In this document: positions 23,373-36,584 of the stretch, in pieces
Position numbering within the stretch: position 1 is the first letter of the stretch
Layout: each line of letters opens with the position of its first letter
Source: Antitrichia curtipendula
Lineage: Eukaryota; Streptophyta; Bryopsida; Hypnales; Leucodontaceae
Assembly (NCBI GenBank): GCA_951230915.1
Contig: OX579638.1
Location: 13,100,696-13,164,695 of the forward strand
Direction: 5' to 3'
Length of the DNA stretch: 64,000 nt
Notes under the pieces: model-generated
Database searches by the model: none
What the model was told of the DNA's origin: nothing
The model's input: the letters and a program-made list of their open reading frames with translations, nothing else
Translations under genes and position numbers: made by a program

Positions 23373-25261
23373 TGTAAGTGCATAAGCGCTATCCAAATTA
23401 GATTAAAATTACAGTTGAGGTGTATGAATGATTAAGTGGAGGTAAGACTCTAATTGCCTAAAATGAGTGGGTGAGTGTATTAGGCTTAGATTTAAGAACT
23501 AGGTGAGGTGATTGGATCAATGCATAGATTGAATTAAGTGTATTGGTTGACTGGAATGTGCTGCAATTGATTTTTTGGGCCTCATTTAGCCCATTTCAAA
23601 TCCAAATTAGACATTTTTATTGAAATTTTGATCTAGAATGTTGCCCCAACCTGTTAGAGCATGCATTAGGGTGTTTTGGAGATGGTAAAATACAGATTTG
23701 GGTGATTTGAGGATGTTTCTCTTTTTCACTTAGTCATTTAATTAAAAATTTACCAAAAAACTTGATTGTGAAGTCTATTGATTGGAAGGCAAGATAGTTA
23801 GAGGTTCCATATACTCCCCCTTGGCCAAACTCTAAAGGTGGTTTTTGCCACAAAGGTAAAAATCACTCATAAGGGCAACTTTCTTGAAAGGTTTTTCAAT
23901 TCATTTCCTTGAAAAGGCAAATGGAATTGACATCTAACTCAACTTATTTTACATGTTTTGGAGCTTTTGGGAATTACTTATAAATTGTTGTAGTCTATGG
24001 CATTGTTACGTACTAGTATGTTTTAGTTTTGGTTAGGCTCCATATATTTTTCCTTATACTCATGATTAGGACCCACTTTGTATGTTTGAGTTTTAATTAT
24101 GATCCCCATTTTTATTTTCTTACACATGGCTAGGATTCACTTTGTATGTTTGAATTTTATTTATGCTCCCCATTTTTTTTTCTTTTACACATGGCTAAAG
24201 TGAACTTTCTATGATTAAAGTCATGAATGCCTTCTTGTAGTTGGGGTCCCTTACCTTTTTGCTTTCACTTTGCTTTTCCATTACCTTTTTTTCCTTATAA
24301 AGAATATAGCCTAGAAAAAAATGCATTGATATAGACAATATAAGTAATGATAGAGTGCCATAAAATAGGTCATTTACCAAATTATATAATTATAGGGAAC
24401 CTTTTATTTTGGCCTAGGAGATAAATAGCCCCCTAAAAAATATCCCATCACCGTACATGGGGTTCAAAATATGAATAAAATGACCCACCCATTCACCCAA
24501 ATACTGAAAGTAGTTGATTGTACCTTCACAATCAAAAAGTAAGAGTTGATGCAATCAAAAATAGTAGATAGACATAGTATGTACAACGAGCTCTTATTTC
24601 TTCACATACTTCTCCACATCAGCCAAAACTTTCCTGGCATATGCACGCATGTCTTTATTGTGTGATCACTTCAACACTTCCTTGATCACATTGTATGCAT
24701 TGTCGCTTGTAACCTTGAGCTAGAAAGTCCTTTACCTCCGCTTTATGCATTGTCATCATTCGTATCAGAACCCCCCTCCCCTTCCCTCACCCCCCCTAAC
24801 CCTTGCAAAATTTCAATTACACCTCCTCTAAAATGTTCAATCTACACAGAAAAAACAAAGAACAAATAATTAGAATACGAAGGCCATATCCAATCCATCA
24901 TCTAATTGACAAACAAACATTTCAAATCAAAACCAAAAAAAAAAATCAAAAATGAAAAAGGCATTCTCCATAATGCTATATACTACAAACTTCAGAAGTT
25001 CCTTGTCAAGGAGCATCACCTTTCTTAGACGGGCCCTTAAAAAAATAAGAAGTTACTTCTACTTTTACTTTTGAAAATTATTTCCTAATACTTTTACCTT
25101 TATTTTGCTTCTACCTTTAATTTAAAATTTTGTTTGACAACAATTTTGTTACTTTTGAAAGAAAATATATTACAAGAATTGATAAAATACAAGATATTAA
25201 ATGCCAATTCTATGGTTGCTTTGCCATATTTAAAGGATTGAATAAAGAATATGAATGGAGA
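23373..25261. other. Noncoding; imperfect tandem repeat at 24050-24210
   Basis: No supported gene. Two to three units of about 75 bases repeat 'cactttgtatgtttga' and 'acacatggcta'. The part at 23940-24030 is shared with 14915-15010. Confidence 0.4.
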
Positions 25262-25845
25262 TTAATCCCTAAAGGATTGAGGCCATTTTCTATCAAAAAT
25301 CACTCAAAACAGCCACTTCTGCTTCATTCATCCAAGAAAACCAAAAAAATAATTTTTTTTGGAATCTAACCATAGGATCTTATATTTAACTTTTCTGAGA
25401 TCGTGTAATAAAAATTTCATCAAAATTGATTGTATATACTAAAATATGTTAGCATTCAAAGTTGGAAAGAAGGTGTTTTTTTCAAGAAGATGCTTAGATT
25501 GCCCAAAAAATAAGATTGTCCATAACTTTTTCATCCCTAGTCCAAATAGAATAAACCAAAGCTTCTCATATAGACAAAAACATAATATTATAGGAAAAAA
25601 ACTTTACAAAAATTATTTTGACTTTTGTGATTTTTTTTGTACTACCTGCGGTCCGCAGACCTCCGTTTTTGGCTTATTGTGCCATAACTTTTGCTCTTAG
25701 GTACCAATTAAAATAAAAATTATATATCTATGAAGCTCTTGCAGAATCACATGTTTTCAAAAAGTTTTGAAAGCATTAACTACAACTTGAGACAATAGGA
25801 ATATACCTAGACCCAAATTGGGACAAACAGTCTTTTAGGGCTTAA
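25262..25845. mobile_element. piggyBac-type MITE (copy PB4)
   Basis: TTAA|TCCCTAAAGG at the left and TTTTAGGGC|TTAA at the right, 584 bases. Interior blocks ('aaccataggatctta', 'cataacttttt', 'accaaagctt') match PB2 and PB3. The small frames inside have no coding character. Confidence 0.65.
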
Positions 25846-26080
25846 CAAGGGCTTAGCCATCACTTTTGTGGCTGTTACAGGTGACGTACTAATGATTGTG
25901 GCAATAGCACATGGCATATTTTTCTATACCATTAGGTTCAATTATTTATTTGATAGATAGATCCATTCATGGATGGATTCATAAATGGGTAGGTAGACAA
26001 ATGTAGATAAATTGTTTATTTTGTGATGGTAGTTCAAATCTTTGTAGTGAAGGGGTCAGCAAGAGCTTATTTAGTATCAT

Positions 26081-27019
26081 TTAACCCCTAAAGGTCAGAG
26101 ACTTTGTTTTCTCCAAAAAAGCTCAAAAACTGTCATTTATAATGTAAGTACCAAATTTTTTGAAAAAAAAACATTTTTGGACATACATAACCACAGGATC
26201 TTGTAGTACGCTGGTTTGAAAAGATGTGGAAAAAATTTCAGAAGTTTCCACCATGTGGATTGCAATATATTAGTGTTTGAAGTAACAAAAACCCTATTTC
26301 TTTTGTCCCTGCGAAAAAACGGGCAGCTATACTTCACAAGGTTACATTTGTATGAAAAAATGTCCAAAGTGGTGGTTACTCCTTGCTCTCATTCTTCAAA
26401 GCAAGTTGTCTACATGTGTAAAAGTTTTGAAATCATTTGGAATAGTACAACATATAAGAAAAAAATAGTAATTAGAAAGTAATAAAGAATGATTTAAAAT
26501 ACTAAATTATTAATAATTTAGTTATTAAATTAAAAAAATGACAATTCCAATGGTTGAAATGTTGTAATAAACAATCTACATCTTATAACTTAATTTTTTT
26601 CCAAACATATTGAAAATTGAGTAAGATAAAGGACTTCAAAGTTTATTATTTAATAGAGAATCCATAACTACCCGCAAACTAAAACTCCTCATAACTCTCA
26701 TTTCATTGATCAAAATAGAATAATTCAAAGCTTTCCACGTATGTATAAATCTAAAGAACTAATTTCAAATTTTTATCTCTGAAAAAAGTGATTTTTAAAG
26801 AAATTTTTGAACTACCTACCAACCAATGAAAGTTACATATCATACAATAACTTTTTAACCATGTAGTCAAAAGTTATGAAAATTGTTGGGCCTTAAAGCT
26901 ACTCCTTGGACACATGTTATGTGAAAATTTCAAAGGAAAAAAATAAAAATTCTATTTGTAATGAGCTGCCCAAAATTGCTATATTGTCAAAAAATGGTGT
27001 TTGGTCCTTTTGGGGTTAC
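26081..27019. mobile_element. piggyBac-type MITE (copy PB2)
   Basis: TTAA|CCCCTAAAGGTC at the left and GGTCCTTTTGGGG|TTAC at the right; one base of the right TTAA has changed. It is colinear with PB3 (55867-56806) over almost its whole length, in the same orientation. Confidence 0.7.
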
Positions 27020-28907
27020 GAGACCTTGGCATTACATGTGCCGTTTCATTGTAAAAGACAAAAAAAATAGTGTTATAAAGTTTTTCCAACAAAAAAATAG
27101 AAAAATTAAATCTAAGAAGGTTAAAACAAAACAAGTGTTACAATTGTAAATTGTAGCTATGACACAAATAAAATAAAATTGTAGTTTGGACTAAAAAGAT
27201 TGAAAAATATAATCCACAAAAATAGTATTATTGTTATTATGAAACATTGATTACAAAAAATAGTAAAAATTAATATTTTTTTAGTTCTACTTATTGAATA
27301 TACCGGCTTATATTAGACTTTGGGAATTATTGTAAAGTTAGTTTTCAAATTTCTAATTCTAATGAAGTATGCTTAACTTCATCATTTATTTATTTATAAA
27401 TTAAATTAGTTAATTAGTTTAATAGAAAATAAATCAAACCAATTGAATCACATAAAAAACTTAAATTTTAAATTTAAATACAAAAGTGTGCATATTTTTA
27501 TAAATAAATTTATTTTCATTTCTATTTTAAAAAATATTTTCATTTATTATGTTTGAATCAAAAATTCAAAATATAAATGTGTATAAATATGTATGTATGC
27601 ATAGATATAGGTATAAGTATTAAACTATACATATAGAGCATGATGCATGTTGCATGTATTTAATTTTACAAAAATATATTAAAAAGATTTGTCACAATTT
27701 TCTATCGTGATCAAAAACTTTAATCATCATCTATGTATTTAATCTAATTTTTATGTATAATTAAATTTCAATTTTAATTTGTAGTATTATATTTTAATAT
27801 TATAATTTTTTATTAAAAATCTATAGATAGCTCTAAGAATAAAAAATCGTACGAACCTTTGACATTTCAGAAATTTTGAATAGATCATTTTTAAAAACAA
27901 AATTGTATAAAATAATTAAAATACTTTACTTCTATATATAAAAATATATATAAGATATTTTAAGTTATGAACTTAATGAATGATGGGTTCTACAATTTAC
28001 AAAATTTTAAAGACAGATATGACTAAATGAGATTTTTTTTATGTAAAGTTTCTTTGAAATTATTAATGAAGTTCACCTTCAAAATTGTATAAATTATATT
28101 AGATTAAAATTAGATGGAATTGAATATGAAAGAATTCGGTAAAATCTTTGGATATATAATAATTATATTTATTTGATTGTAAATTAGTGTTAGTCATATT
28201 CATACTTCACATATAGTGTCTTATTTTTTATAATATTAATGACACCATTAAATATATAAATAAATAAATTTCACAATTAAATTTTGAAATGAAACTATAC
28301 ATGTATCACTTTGTTATTTGTAAATTAAAGTTTTAATTCAAAATATATGATTTTGGTACGCTCATTAAACTGTATTATGAAAGTATTTCTATATTGTTAT
28401 TATGTTAATTATAATTTTTGTTTAATTATAATTAATATAATTGCAAAAAATTAATTATATTTTTTAAGCTATTTTGATATATAATATTTTAATATATAAT
28501 GCTCTCTCTCTATATATAAATTGAAAATAATAGATTATTTAATTTTTAATCTATAGTATATATTTAATAATAAAAATGATTTTATTATTGATATTAACAT
28601 TCATTATTTTATAATTAGATTAGATTTTTATTTTATAAATAAATATTTTTTATTAGTTAAATATTTAATATACATGTGGATTTTTACTTTCAAAAAATAC
28701 ATTTAAAAAATGAAATGATATATCATTTAAAAAAATAATCAATATGGGATTCATAATTTTAGAAATAGACTAATAATTATCATTTTAATGAAAATAATAA
28801 TAAATTTAATTTTAATGACAATCAATATTGTTCACTTAAAATTATGATTATTATATTTAAGTTTAAATTGAAATTCTAAGAAATAGATTATTTGATAAGA
28901 ATTAAAA
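27020..28907. other. Very AT-rich flank, left part of the AT island
   Basis: Mostly A and T with ATAT runs and no supported gene. It presumably includes the promoter of the gene that starts by 28908, but no single TATA element stands out in such sequence. Confidence 0.5.
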
Positions 28908-31900
28908 ATGCAATCCAAATCTTTAAATTTGGAAGTATCCACTAATAAATATTTTGATGACAAAGATGAAGAAAATGATAACATTGAAGTTTCTTCTTAT
29001 GATGTTCAAAATTTATTTTCTAAACCAAAAAAATCCTTAATACGCTATAATAGTAGCACTAATTTTGAAACTAAGGTTAATTTTTAATTTATTTATTTGA
29101 TATTCTATTTGAATATTTAATTTGATATTATTAAGATATTATTTGATTATTATTATTAAAATTATTTGATATTCTATATTTTACATTATTAAAAATCTTA
29201 TTTTTTTCAAATGATATATATTTATTTTATACATATATTTATTTATTTATATTCAAATGACATATATTTATTTATAGAATATATATATGAATTTTAATTT
29301 GATACTGACATTTGATGTTGATGTTACTGCAAATTTCAAATGCATTTTATTTTAGTACAATATTTGATGATTTTTTGACAATAATCTTTTTTGAAATATT
29401 ATAAAAAATTAAAAAATTAAAAACAAAGTTCTTCAACATTATGATCATTATAATATTTTTATAATTTGATGAAAATATATTTAAATATATTCTATATTTT
29501 TATTTTTTATATTTCCAATAGTTGATAAGATAAAATTATTATGAATATTATAAAATTTTAACAAGCAAATGGATACTAATATGTCATTAATGTGCTATAA
29601 TTTGATCTTTTATTCATTAATTCCTAAGTTTAATTAAATGTATTCAACACAATTTTAACTTTAATATTATTTCATTTTTTTATTTTTGGTTGGTAAAATA
29701 TTTATAAATTTCCAATTAAATTTTTTTAGTTATTTCAAGAGATATTTTCAAGAAATCAAAATCTAGAATTTATCAATATAGAGGCACAATCATTGTCTTC
29801 TTCTTTATTGCCTAATGAACAAGTCTTAAAATCATCTAGCCATGTACTCATAAATCTTGAAGACCCAACTTTAAATTTAATTGAATTTGATTCAAATCTT
29901 GGTAGACAATTGAATTCTACCAAGTGTATGCATTTAAATAATGATATTGAAGCTCTGAGATCAGCACATGATTCAAACCTAGAAAAAAATATATCTCCTT
30001 TACTTCAAAGAATAACTAGGAGTATTAATCCAAAACTAGAATTTCAACAAATACTTAAAAAACCAATTTATAGTCCAAGCCAACATTATATAACTAATAG
30101 TTTAAATAAGTCTCCTTTTAATATAAGACTTCAAGAAGATAGAAATAATCAAATATTAAAAAGATATTTGGAAGATAATGAAGGTTTTAATATTATGTTA
30201 ATATCATCTTGTTAATAATTAATTGCATTATTGGTTAATTTATTTCATTGATTACAAACAATATATAATTTTTTTAAATAAATTTTATTATAAATACTAA
30301 CTATTAGATAATAGCAATACATACATGCAAAGTTTAGAAGTAATCATAAGTAATTTCTTAAACATATTGGTTACTAAATTGATTTCATTTTAAAAACAAA
30401 TTTTGATTTTTTTTAATAGTTTTATTATCATATATAAATCTTGATAACATGCATCAATTCTTGATTAATTTATGTTTGTAGTTTGAATTTTTTTATTTTT
30501 TGAAACTTTAAAATGTGAATAAATTCATTGTTGTCACTCTTCAAAATTATATTGGTGCATATATTTTTTATGAAATACAATATTTCTATTTTCTTAAATA
30601 CAATTAGAAAATAAATTAGAAAATCATTAGTGGCTTTAAAATATTAGTTTATAGTGTACAGATTTATACTAAATTTGGAATTGTACGAAGGTCATTCAAG
30701 TAAAAGAGCAAGAACCCCTCTTAATAATTCTCCTACATCAAGTTCCTACCAATCACTTGTAGAAACTCGTGCACCATCACCTCTACCAATTCCACATGAA
30801 TTTCAATTCAAACATGTTGGCAAATCCGCATATGAAATCCATCCATTACTCATCCCTCCTCTTCCTATTAATAACATTGATTCAATCAATTTAAATAATG
30901 TGTCTTCAAGTTTCCAAGTTCCAAAGAAATTTAATGGTAACCCAGACATTGAGTTTATAGGCATTTGTAGGGATGATTATGACATTGATGATCTACCTAA
31001 TCAAAACAAAAATATAACAAATTTTCAAATTCCAAAGAAATCTAATGGTAACCAAGATATTAAGGATACAAACATTTGTGCCAATGATTATGACATTAAT
31101 GATTTGTCTAATCAAAACACAATTACAGAAAACTATAGACTTTCAAATTTTCAAATTCCAAAAAAATTACATAGACTTGATGAAAACGTTGGATTTACAA
31201 ATACACTAACTCTTACAGATATCTCTGTAGATGATTATGACATTGATACAAATGATATGCCTTCAAGTTTTAAAGTTCCTAAGAAATCTCTTCCTAACCA
31301 AGACATTGAGCTCATAGACATTTTTGTAGATGATTTGAACATTGTTAATCCACTGAATCAAAATGAAAATATACTAAATCCCAATCAAATGCTTTTAAGC
31401 TTTGAAATTCTTGAGAATTTTTCTAGACTCAATGAAGACATTGAGCTTATAAATACATTCACGCATACAAACAAGGATACAAGTAAAAGCAAAAATCCCA
31501 ATACAACAATATTGAATGATAGTAATACTAACAACATTGAGTCTGTAATAATTTCTCAAACACATAATGAAGCATTTACTTCCAACAATGTTGATGTTAC
31601 TAATGTTGAAGATATTTATGTTTTTAACAAAGAGAAGTCTTTATTAGAGTGTATTGACTTAACAAATCGAAATAAAGAAAAAACAATAAAAAAAAACTTT
31701 GTAGAAATTAACAACATTACACAAGAAGCAAATAATGATCATGATTTTGAAGAAAGTATTGGAATTGGAAAAGATCCTAAAAATACAATGAATGTAATTA
31801 CAGAAATGATAAATACGTATACTATAAATCCAATAGAAGAAATCAAAATTCAAGGAAAGAAACATTGGTCGACTAAAATAGCTAGGTCAACTGATAGTTC

Positions 31901-33932
31901 AGAAGGTGAAATTATACGAATAGGAATATATACATCTAAGGAAAAAGCTATTAGGGCGCGAGATTTGGTAGCTTTGAAATTAAATAAACATGAAGATGTT
32001 CATTTTCCTATATCTTATTATAAGGATGACTTGATAGAAATGAAAAATTGGAGTGTAAAAGACTATATTTGGTCAATATCTAGACAATCATTGAGGTTTT
32101 CATCGTCTAAAAATGGTTTTAAGACTATTTGTAAAATAACAAATTTTGCAGGTGAAAATAAATGGTATGCACGTGTTTCAAATAAAAGAAAAATTAAAAG
32201 ATTTAATAAAGTTAGTAAAATATTATGTTCAAAAAATTATGATAATAAAGAAATTCCTGCAATAATTAGTGATTTCCTAAATTTGTATATGAATGAGGGG
32301 GATTATATGACTAATTTTCGTTTAGGACATTACAATGAATCAAATATTGATAAATTTGTTAAACTATTTGAAAATGGTAAAGAAGATGATATATTTAATT
32401 GGGATCTTATAGATCAAATACTAAAAGAACCACTTCCTTCTAATCTTGACATACAAAATTCTAGAGGTAAACAAATAATTCAATTTGACAATGTTATTGA
32501 TATGCTACCTCAAGAAGCTAATTTGGATCCAAGTTCAAGCAATTTAGTGCAAAATAATCCTACTATGAAATTTAATTTTAACAATATGACTCCATATAGT
32601 TTAAGTAAATACTATAAAGAACATTCTATAGAAGAACTTCAATCATTGGACCAAAAATGGAGAAAATTTAAAAGAGAGGGTGATGATTATGAGTTTGACT
32701 TTGAAAAGTCATTAAGTGAAAATTTTGGTGCATCAACTTGGATACCATCTAAAATGAAATTAAATGATAAATATCGTAGATTTCGATTCAAAAATGATTT
32801 TCCATTTTATTTTCCTTGTGTCATTGCTACAAATCTTGCTGAAATTAACTTTCAAAGGCGCATCCTTGGCTTGGATTTTGCTCAATATGATTTCACCCTA
32901 CCTTGTCATGATCTTAAATATCTTCAAAAACAATGGGTTAATGTTCCAAATATTAGATACTTAGATTTAGAATTCAACAATATAATTGCCTGCAATGGTG
33001 GACTTTTTGTAGTAGAAGGAGACAAACAACTACAACAATCAAGTGATCAAAATATTATTGTAACAAATCCCCTTACTAACAAATTTAAATTGATGCCGCC
33101 AATACCATCAAAAGAGTTACATCAAAAAATAGCTCAATTAAGTTTTTATGATCAATCTAGATTGAATTATCGAATGATTGTAATAGGATTATGTTATCAT
33201 ATTGAAGATTTATTTGGTGTTCAAATTGTGAAAATGAAAGAACTTGCATTGGTAGTATATTGCTCTAAAACACATTCTTGGTTACATTCGGAATCAATTT
33301 TAAATGCAGCTCCTCCATCAAAAAAACTAGGATGTCCTAATGTTGTTGTTCATGGATATTCTATTTATTACGGTGGTGTGCAACTTCATTCACAATCAGG
33401 GGATAAAAGCTTTTCAAACCCAGTTATATTCTACTTTAATATAAAAGACTCCCAAAGACAAAAATTGATCATTGATTTTGTTAAGGCAGGAATTCAACAT
33501 TGTGTAAAACTTGTTGAGCCCCCCAAACTTGTTCAAATTGGCAATAAAAAAGTCTACGCTGTGACTCGAGAACAACAATTTGAAAAAGAACCAAATATTT
33601 TATTTATTACTGAAGTTATTATTGATAATAATGGTATTCCTACAGGTTCCTATAAAGTATTGTCAAGAGGCATTATGCCTAAAAATATATACGATTTGTT
33701 ATTTAGAAAAAATAATATTGAAAATAATAAAAATACAATTACTCCATGGGAAGTAACAGGTGCCCATCAGTACATAGCCATTAAAGTTGTTGGATGTGAT
33801 TCAATCATTGCATTCTATAGTATTAATTATGCAAATTGGAATCTTCATATATTTCCACAGAGTCAAAAAACAAAAAGACCATGGAGACTAATCCAAGGAG
33901 TTTATGAACCAAATTGGTTGGCAGAACCATAA
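28908..33932 (+). CDS. Divergent double-AP2 protein with C-terminal kelch/F-box-type propeller
   Basis: Modelled as three exons: 28908-29075, 29730-30183 and 30655-33932, 3,900 coding bases or about 1,299 residues. Introns start GT and end AG (GTTAATTTTT...TTTTTAG; GTTTTAATAT...TTTATAG) and keep the frame. Exon 3 alone is open for 1,092 codons. Counting in exon 3: residues 87-275 hold five repeats starting F-[QKE]-[VI]-P-K-K. Residues about 400-461 match AP2 repeat 1 (HWSTKIARS, IRIGIYTSKEKAIRARD, HFPISYY). The AP2-AP2 linker follows (DDLIEMKNWSVKDYIWSISR). Residues about 485-560 are a weaker second AP2 (KWYARVS, TNFRLGHYN). Residues about 707-1092 resemble the propeller of plant F-box/kelch proteins (NGGLFVVEGD, VTNPLTNKFKLMPPIP, LALVVYCSKTHSW). 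No F-box is visible. AP2 domains bind DNA; both repeats are diverged and the second may not. The second splice junction is less certain: without it exon 2 would end at a stop at 30215. Further 5' exons are possible. Confidence 0.75.
29076..29729 (+). other. Intron 1 of the AP2-kelch gene
   Basis: Starts AAG|GTTAATTT and ends TTTTTTTAG|TTATTTCAAG; 654 bases, very U-rich. Exon 1 is exactly 56 codons, and the downstream frame opens in phase with it. Confidence 0.6.
30184..30654 (+). other. Proposed intron 2 of the AP2-kelch gene
   Basis: GAAG|GTTTTAATATT to GTTTATAG|TGTACAG, 471 bases. This pair is the one that keeps the reading frame; an alternative acceptor seven bases downstream would not. 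Transcript data would settle it. Confidence 0.4.
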
Positions 33933-35510
33933 AAATTTATAATATTAGATTTTAGAATATAATTTTATAACTATAGAGTTGAAAATAGAAATTATATTTT
34001 TTGCCTTGTGTGAATTTTGATCATATTGATAGTTAATTGCAATTTTTTTGCTAACAAATAAAAAATCTTATGTAGCAATGTTATCCAATCAAAACACCAA
34101 GATTATTCTAAAAGAAAATGATGTAGTTGAAAATACATTTAGAATTGTACATAATATAGTATGTAATATAAAACTTACAATGTTTAATTCCTAAACAAAC
34201 TAACAATTATATTTTGAACAACCAATAAAGTGTGGAATACTTACCAAGGATGGTTTTACTTTATTATACAAAAGGTCTAAATTCTTTTATTGATTAATTA
34301 ATATTTTTTAGATATAGATTTTTAATATCCATTAAAATAAACCTTTAAATTTTTTTTAATAGAAAATGAAAAAATTTAGTTCAAAATATACTTTTAATAA
34401 TGTAAAAAATATCTCTTCAAAATGAAATCATCAATGCAATATATCAAATATATAAAAATTCTTGAATCAAAATTTTACAATCAAAATCTCTACTAAAATA
34501 AGTTTGTAATATTTTTATTCATTAATGTATAATTTATCATTAGTCTATCATGTATTGTTGTTGCAATCCTATAAGTGTAATCTATATTGAATTCCTATAT
34601 AGATTTCTTGTACAATTTTCTTTCGTTCATGCAAAATCTTTTTTGTTTTAGACTATGCAAAATCTCTTATATTGTAGCATAATTTGGCATATATCTTTTG
34701 ACTCATGATGCTACATGCTAATATTTCAATTGGTTGATTATACAAATGTATCACTCTTATGAAGTGAAAGAGAAGATTGAATTGTGAAGTCTTAATCCCT
34801 CAAAGTCCCCAATTGTTTTGGCAAGGAACCTTGTTTTATTGACTTCCATTCACTTGGCTAAGTGTAGTATGTAATCTAAAAGTATCTTGGCTATGAATCA
34901 TTGAAATGTTAGCTACACATTGTAAGGAACCTAGCAATCAATTGTTTTTGCAAATCCTCTGCATGAATTGAACATGTATAACATATAATCTTTGGCAAGG
35001 ATTGTCCAAAACATACTCATTTTGGAGTACCTCTTTCATTGTTCTCCACAAATTTTGTAGTTATAGGGGTTATATGACCCTCAAAATTGAATGTGTAAAA
35101 AACAATAAGGTTATAAATATGTTCGGAAATTTTCAAGGTAATTGGACATTCAAGGTACAAATGAGCCCCCTCCAAGTGTGGATCACTAATCCAAATTGTA
35201 AAACATGGCTAGTGGAATAGACTTGCACGGCTTTTGATGTACATGTCGCATGACTGGTTGTGAGATCCAACCAAGCACCACTTTTAGGAGCTGCGGGCCT
35301 CCATTAGGCTTTTGTAGATAGTTGATTTAGAGGAATTTTTTAAAGTTTTTGGTGTATATTTGCTTGTTAATTTTGCGTATTTTTCAGATTGTTTTGAAGT
35401 TTGTATTCTAATTTGGAAGTTTTGAGTGTAGTTTATTAATTTGGGAGTACATCTTTTTGGGTGTCAATTTTGTTCTTTTGCTAATTTGCTATACCAAGTT
35501 AAAGTCTTAT
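33933..35510. other. Right flank of the AT island, noncoding
   Basis: AT-rich to about 34700, then composition returns towards the window average. No gene supported; the 72-codon frame at 35002-35220 has no recognisable product. Confidence 0.4.
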
Positions 35511-35723
35511 CACTAAAAGGGAAACTATGTCCTATTTGACAGAAAATTTGACAAAATTCTATCAATAGTGCTGTAGATTAGGAGTACTTGATTCGGACAT
35601 CTAATTGACAAGATTATGTCAATTCGGCTGTCATTTCGGACAAAAATACACGTCATCAAATACACGTCATCATGCTTTTTCACGAAAAAATTGTAATTAT
35701 TTGAAATTTTGCCACGTAAGGAC

Positions 35724-36409
35724 TACACTAAAGATGATATTTAGTGTTGAGTGACATTTAGTGTTTTTACCCCCCTACTAGCTACAACACTAAATCTGAA
35801 CTTGTCCACAATTAGTGTTAGACTTGAATGTGCCGGCTGCAAACTTCAGAGCCTTGTAACTTTTGCAAAAATTCTTCAAATCAATAAAATGAGATGTTTT
35901 TCGGCATCTACAAAAACTGTAGATGCCGAAAAACATCTCATTTTACTAATTTGAAGAATTTTTGCAAAAGTTACAAGGCTCTGAAGTTTGCAGCCGCCTA
36001 GCCCTAATCGGTCCGACTCTGTCCGTGAACAGTGATATTCCGTCTGATATGACAACTCTGGTTCACATTTAGTGTTTGAATTGACATTCAATGTTACTTA
36101 CTTTCATAGGGTAATTGGCTTTTAGTGTATGCCTTCGTATTTAGTGTACAACACAGTCCGGGAAGTTTTTGAGCGTAACCGGCTAAAATCCTAAATTTTC
36201 TTGGACCAATCGGTTATTTGAAGCATTCTCCCGGCTAGGCCTATTTAAAATAGAGAATATTCTCTGATTTTCCTCTTAAATGATCGGCTTTTTTCCGAAG
36301 AAAAAGAAAACAATTAGGCAATTCTTGATTTCAATCGGCTAACTTGTAACTAAATGCCGGTACTCCCCGTTCATTGGTGTACAAGACACTAAATATCATC
36401 TTTAGTGTA
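35724..36409. mobile_element. TA-flanked MITE nested in the CACTA element
   Basis: The ends are inverted copies of about 21 bases (TA|CACTAAAGATGATATTTA at the left, TAAATATCATCTTTAGTG|TA at the right) with TA on both sides, as in Tc1/mariner-type insertions. A long hairpin occupies its left half. Several TTTAGTGT motifs recur inside. About 680 bases, no coding capacity. Confidence 0.65.
35835..35995. repeat. Near-perfect 161-base hairpin
   Basis: Arms of about 76 bases run from GGCTGCAAACTTCAGAG to CTCTGAAGTTTGCAGCC with only a few mismatches and a loop of a few bases at 'aaaaact'. A transcript would fold into a long duplex. Confidence 0.8.
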
Positions 36410-36584
36410 CCAGTTTTTCACATTTGCAACCGAAACATTCTTACCTAAAAAATAAATTAAAGTTTCAAAAGTACATTATGCATTTTAGGATTGGACTTCC
36501 ATAACTTTAAACATTACTTTCAAAATTATTTTGTTATATCGAATCTTCATCTTTAAATGCAAGTCAATTTGAAGTTAGAAGTGA

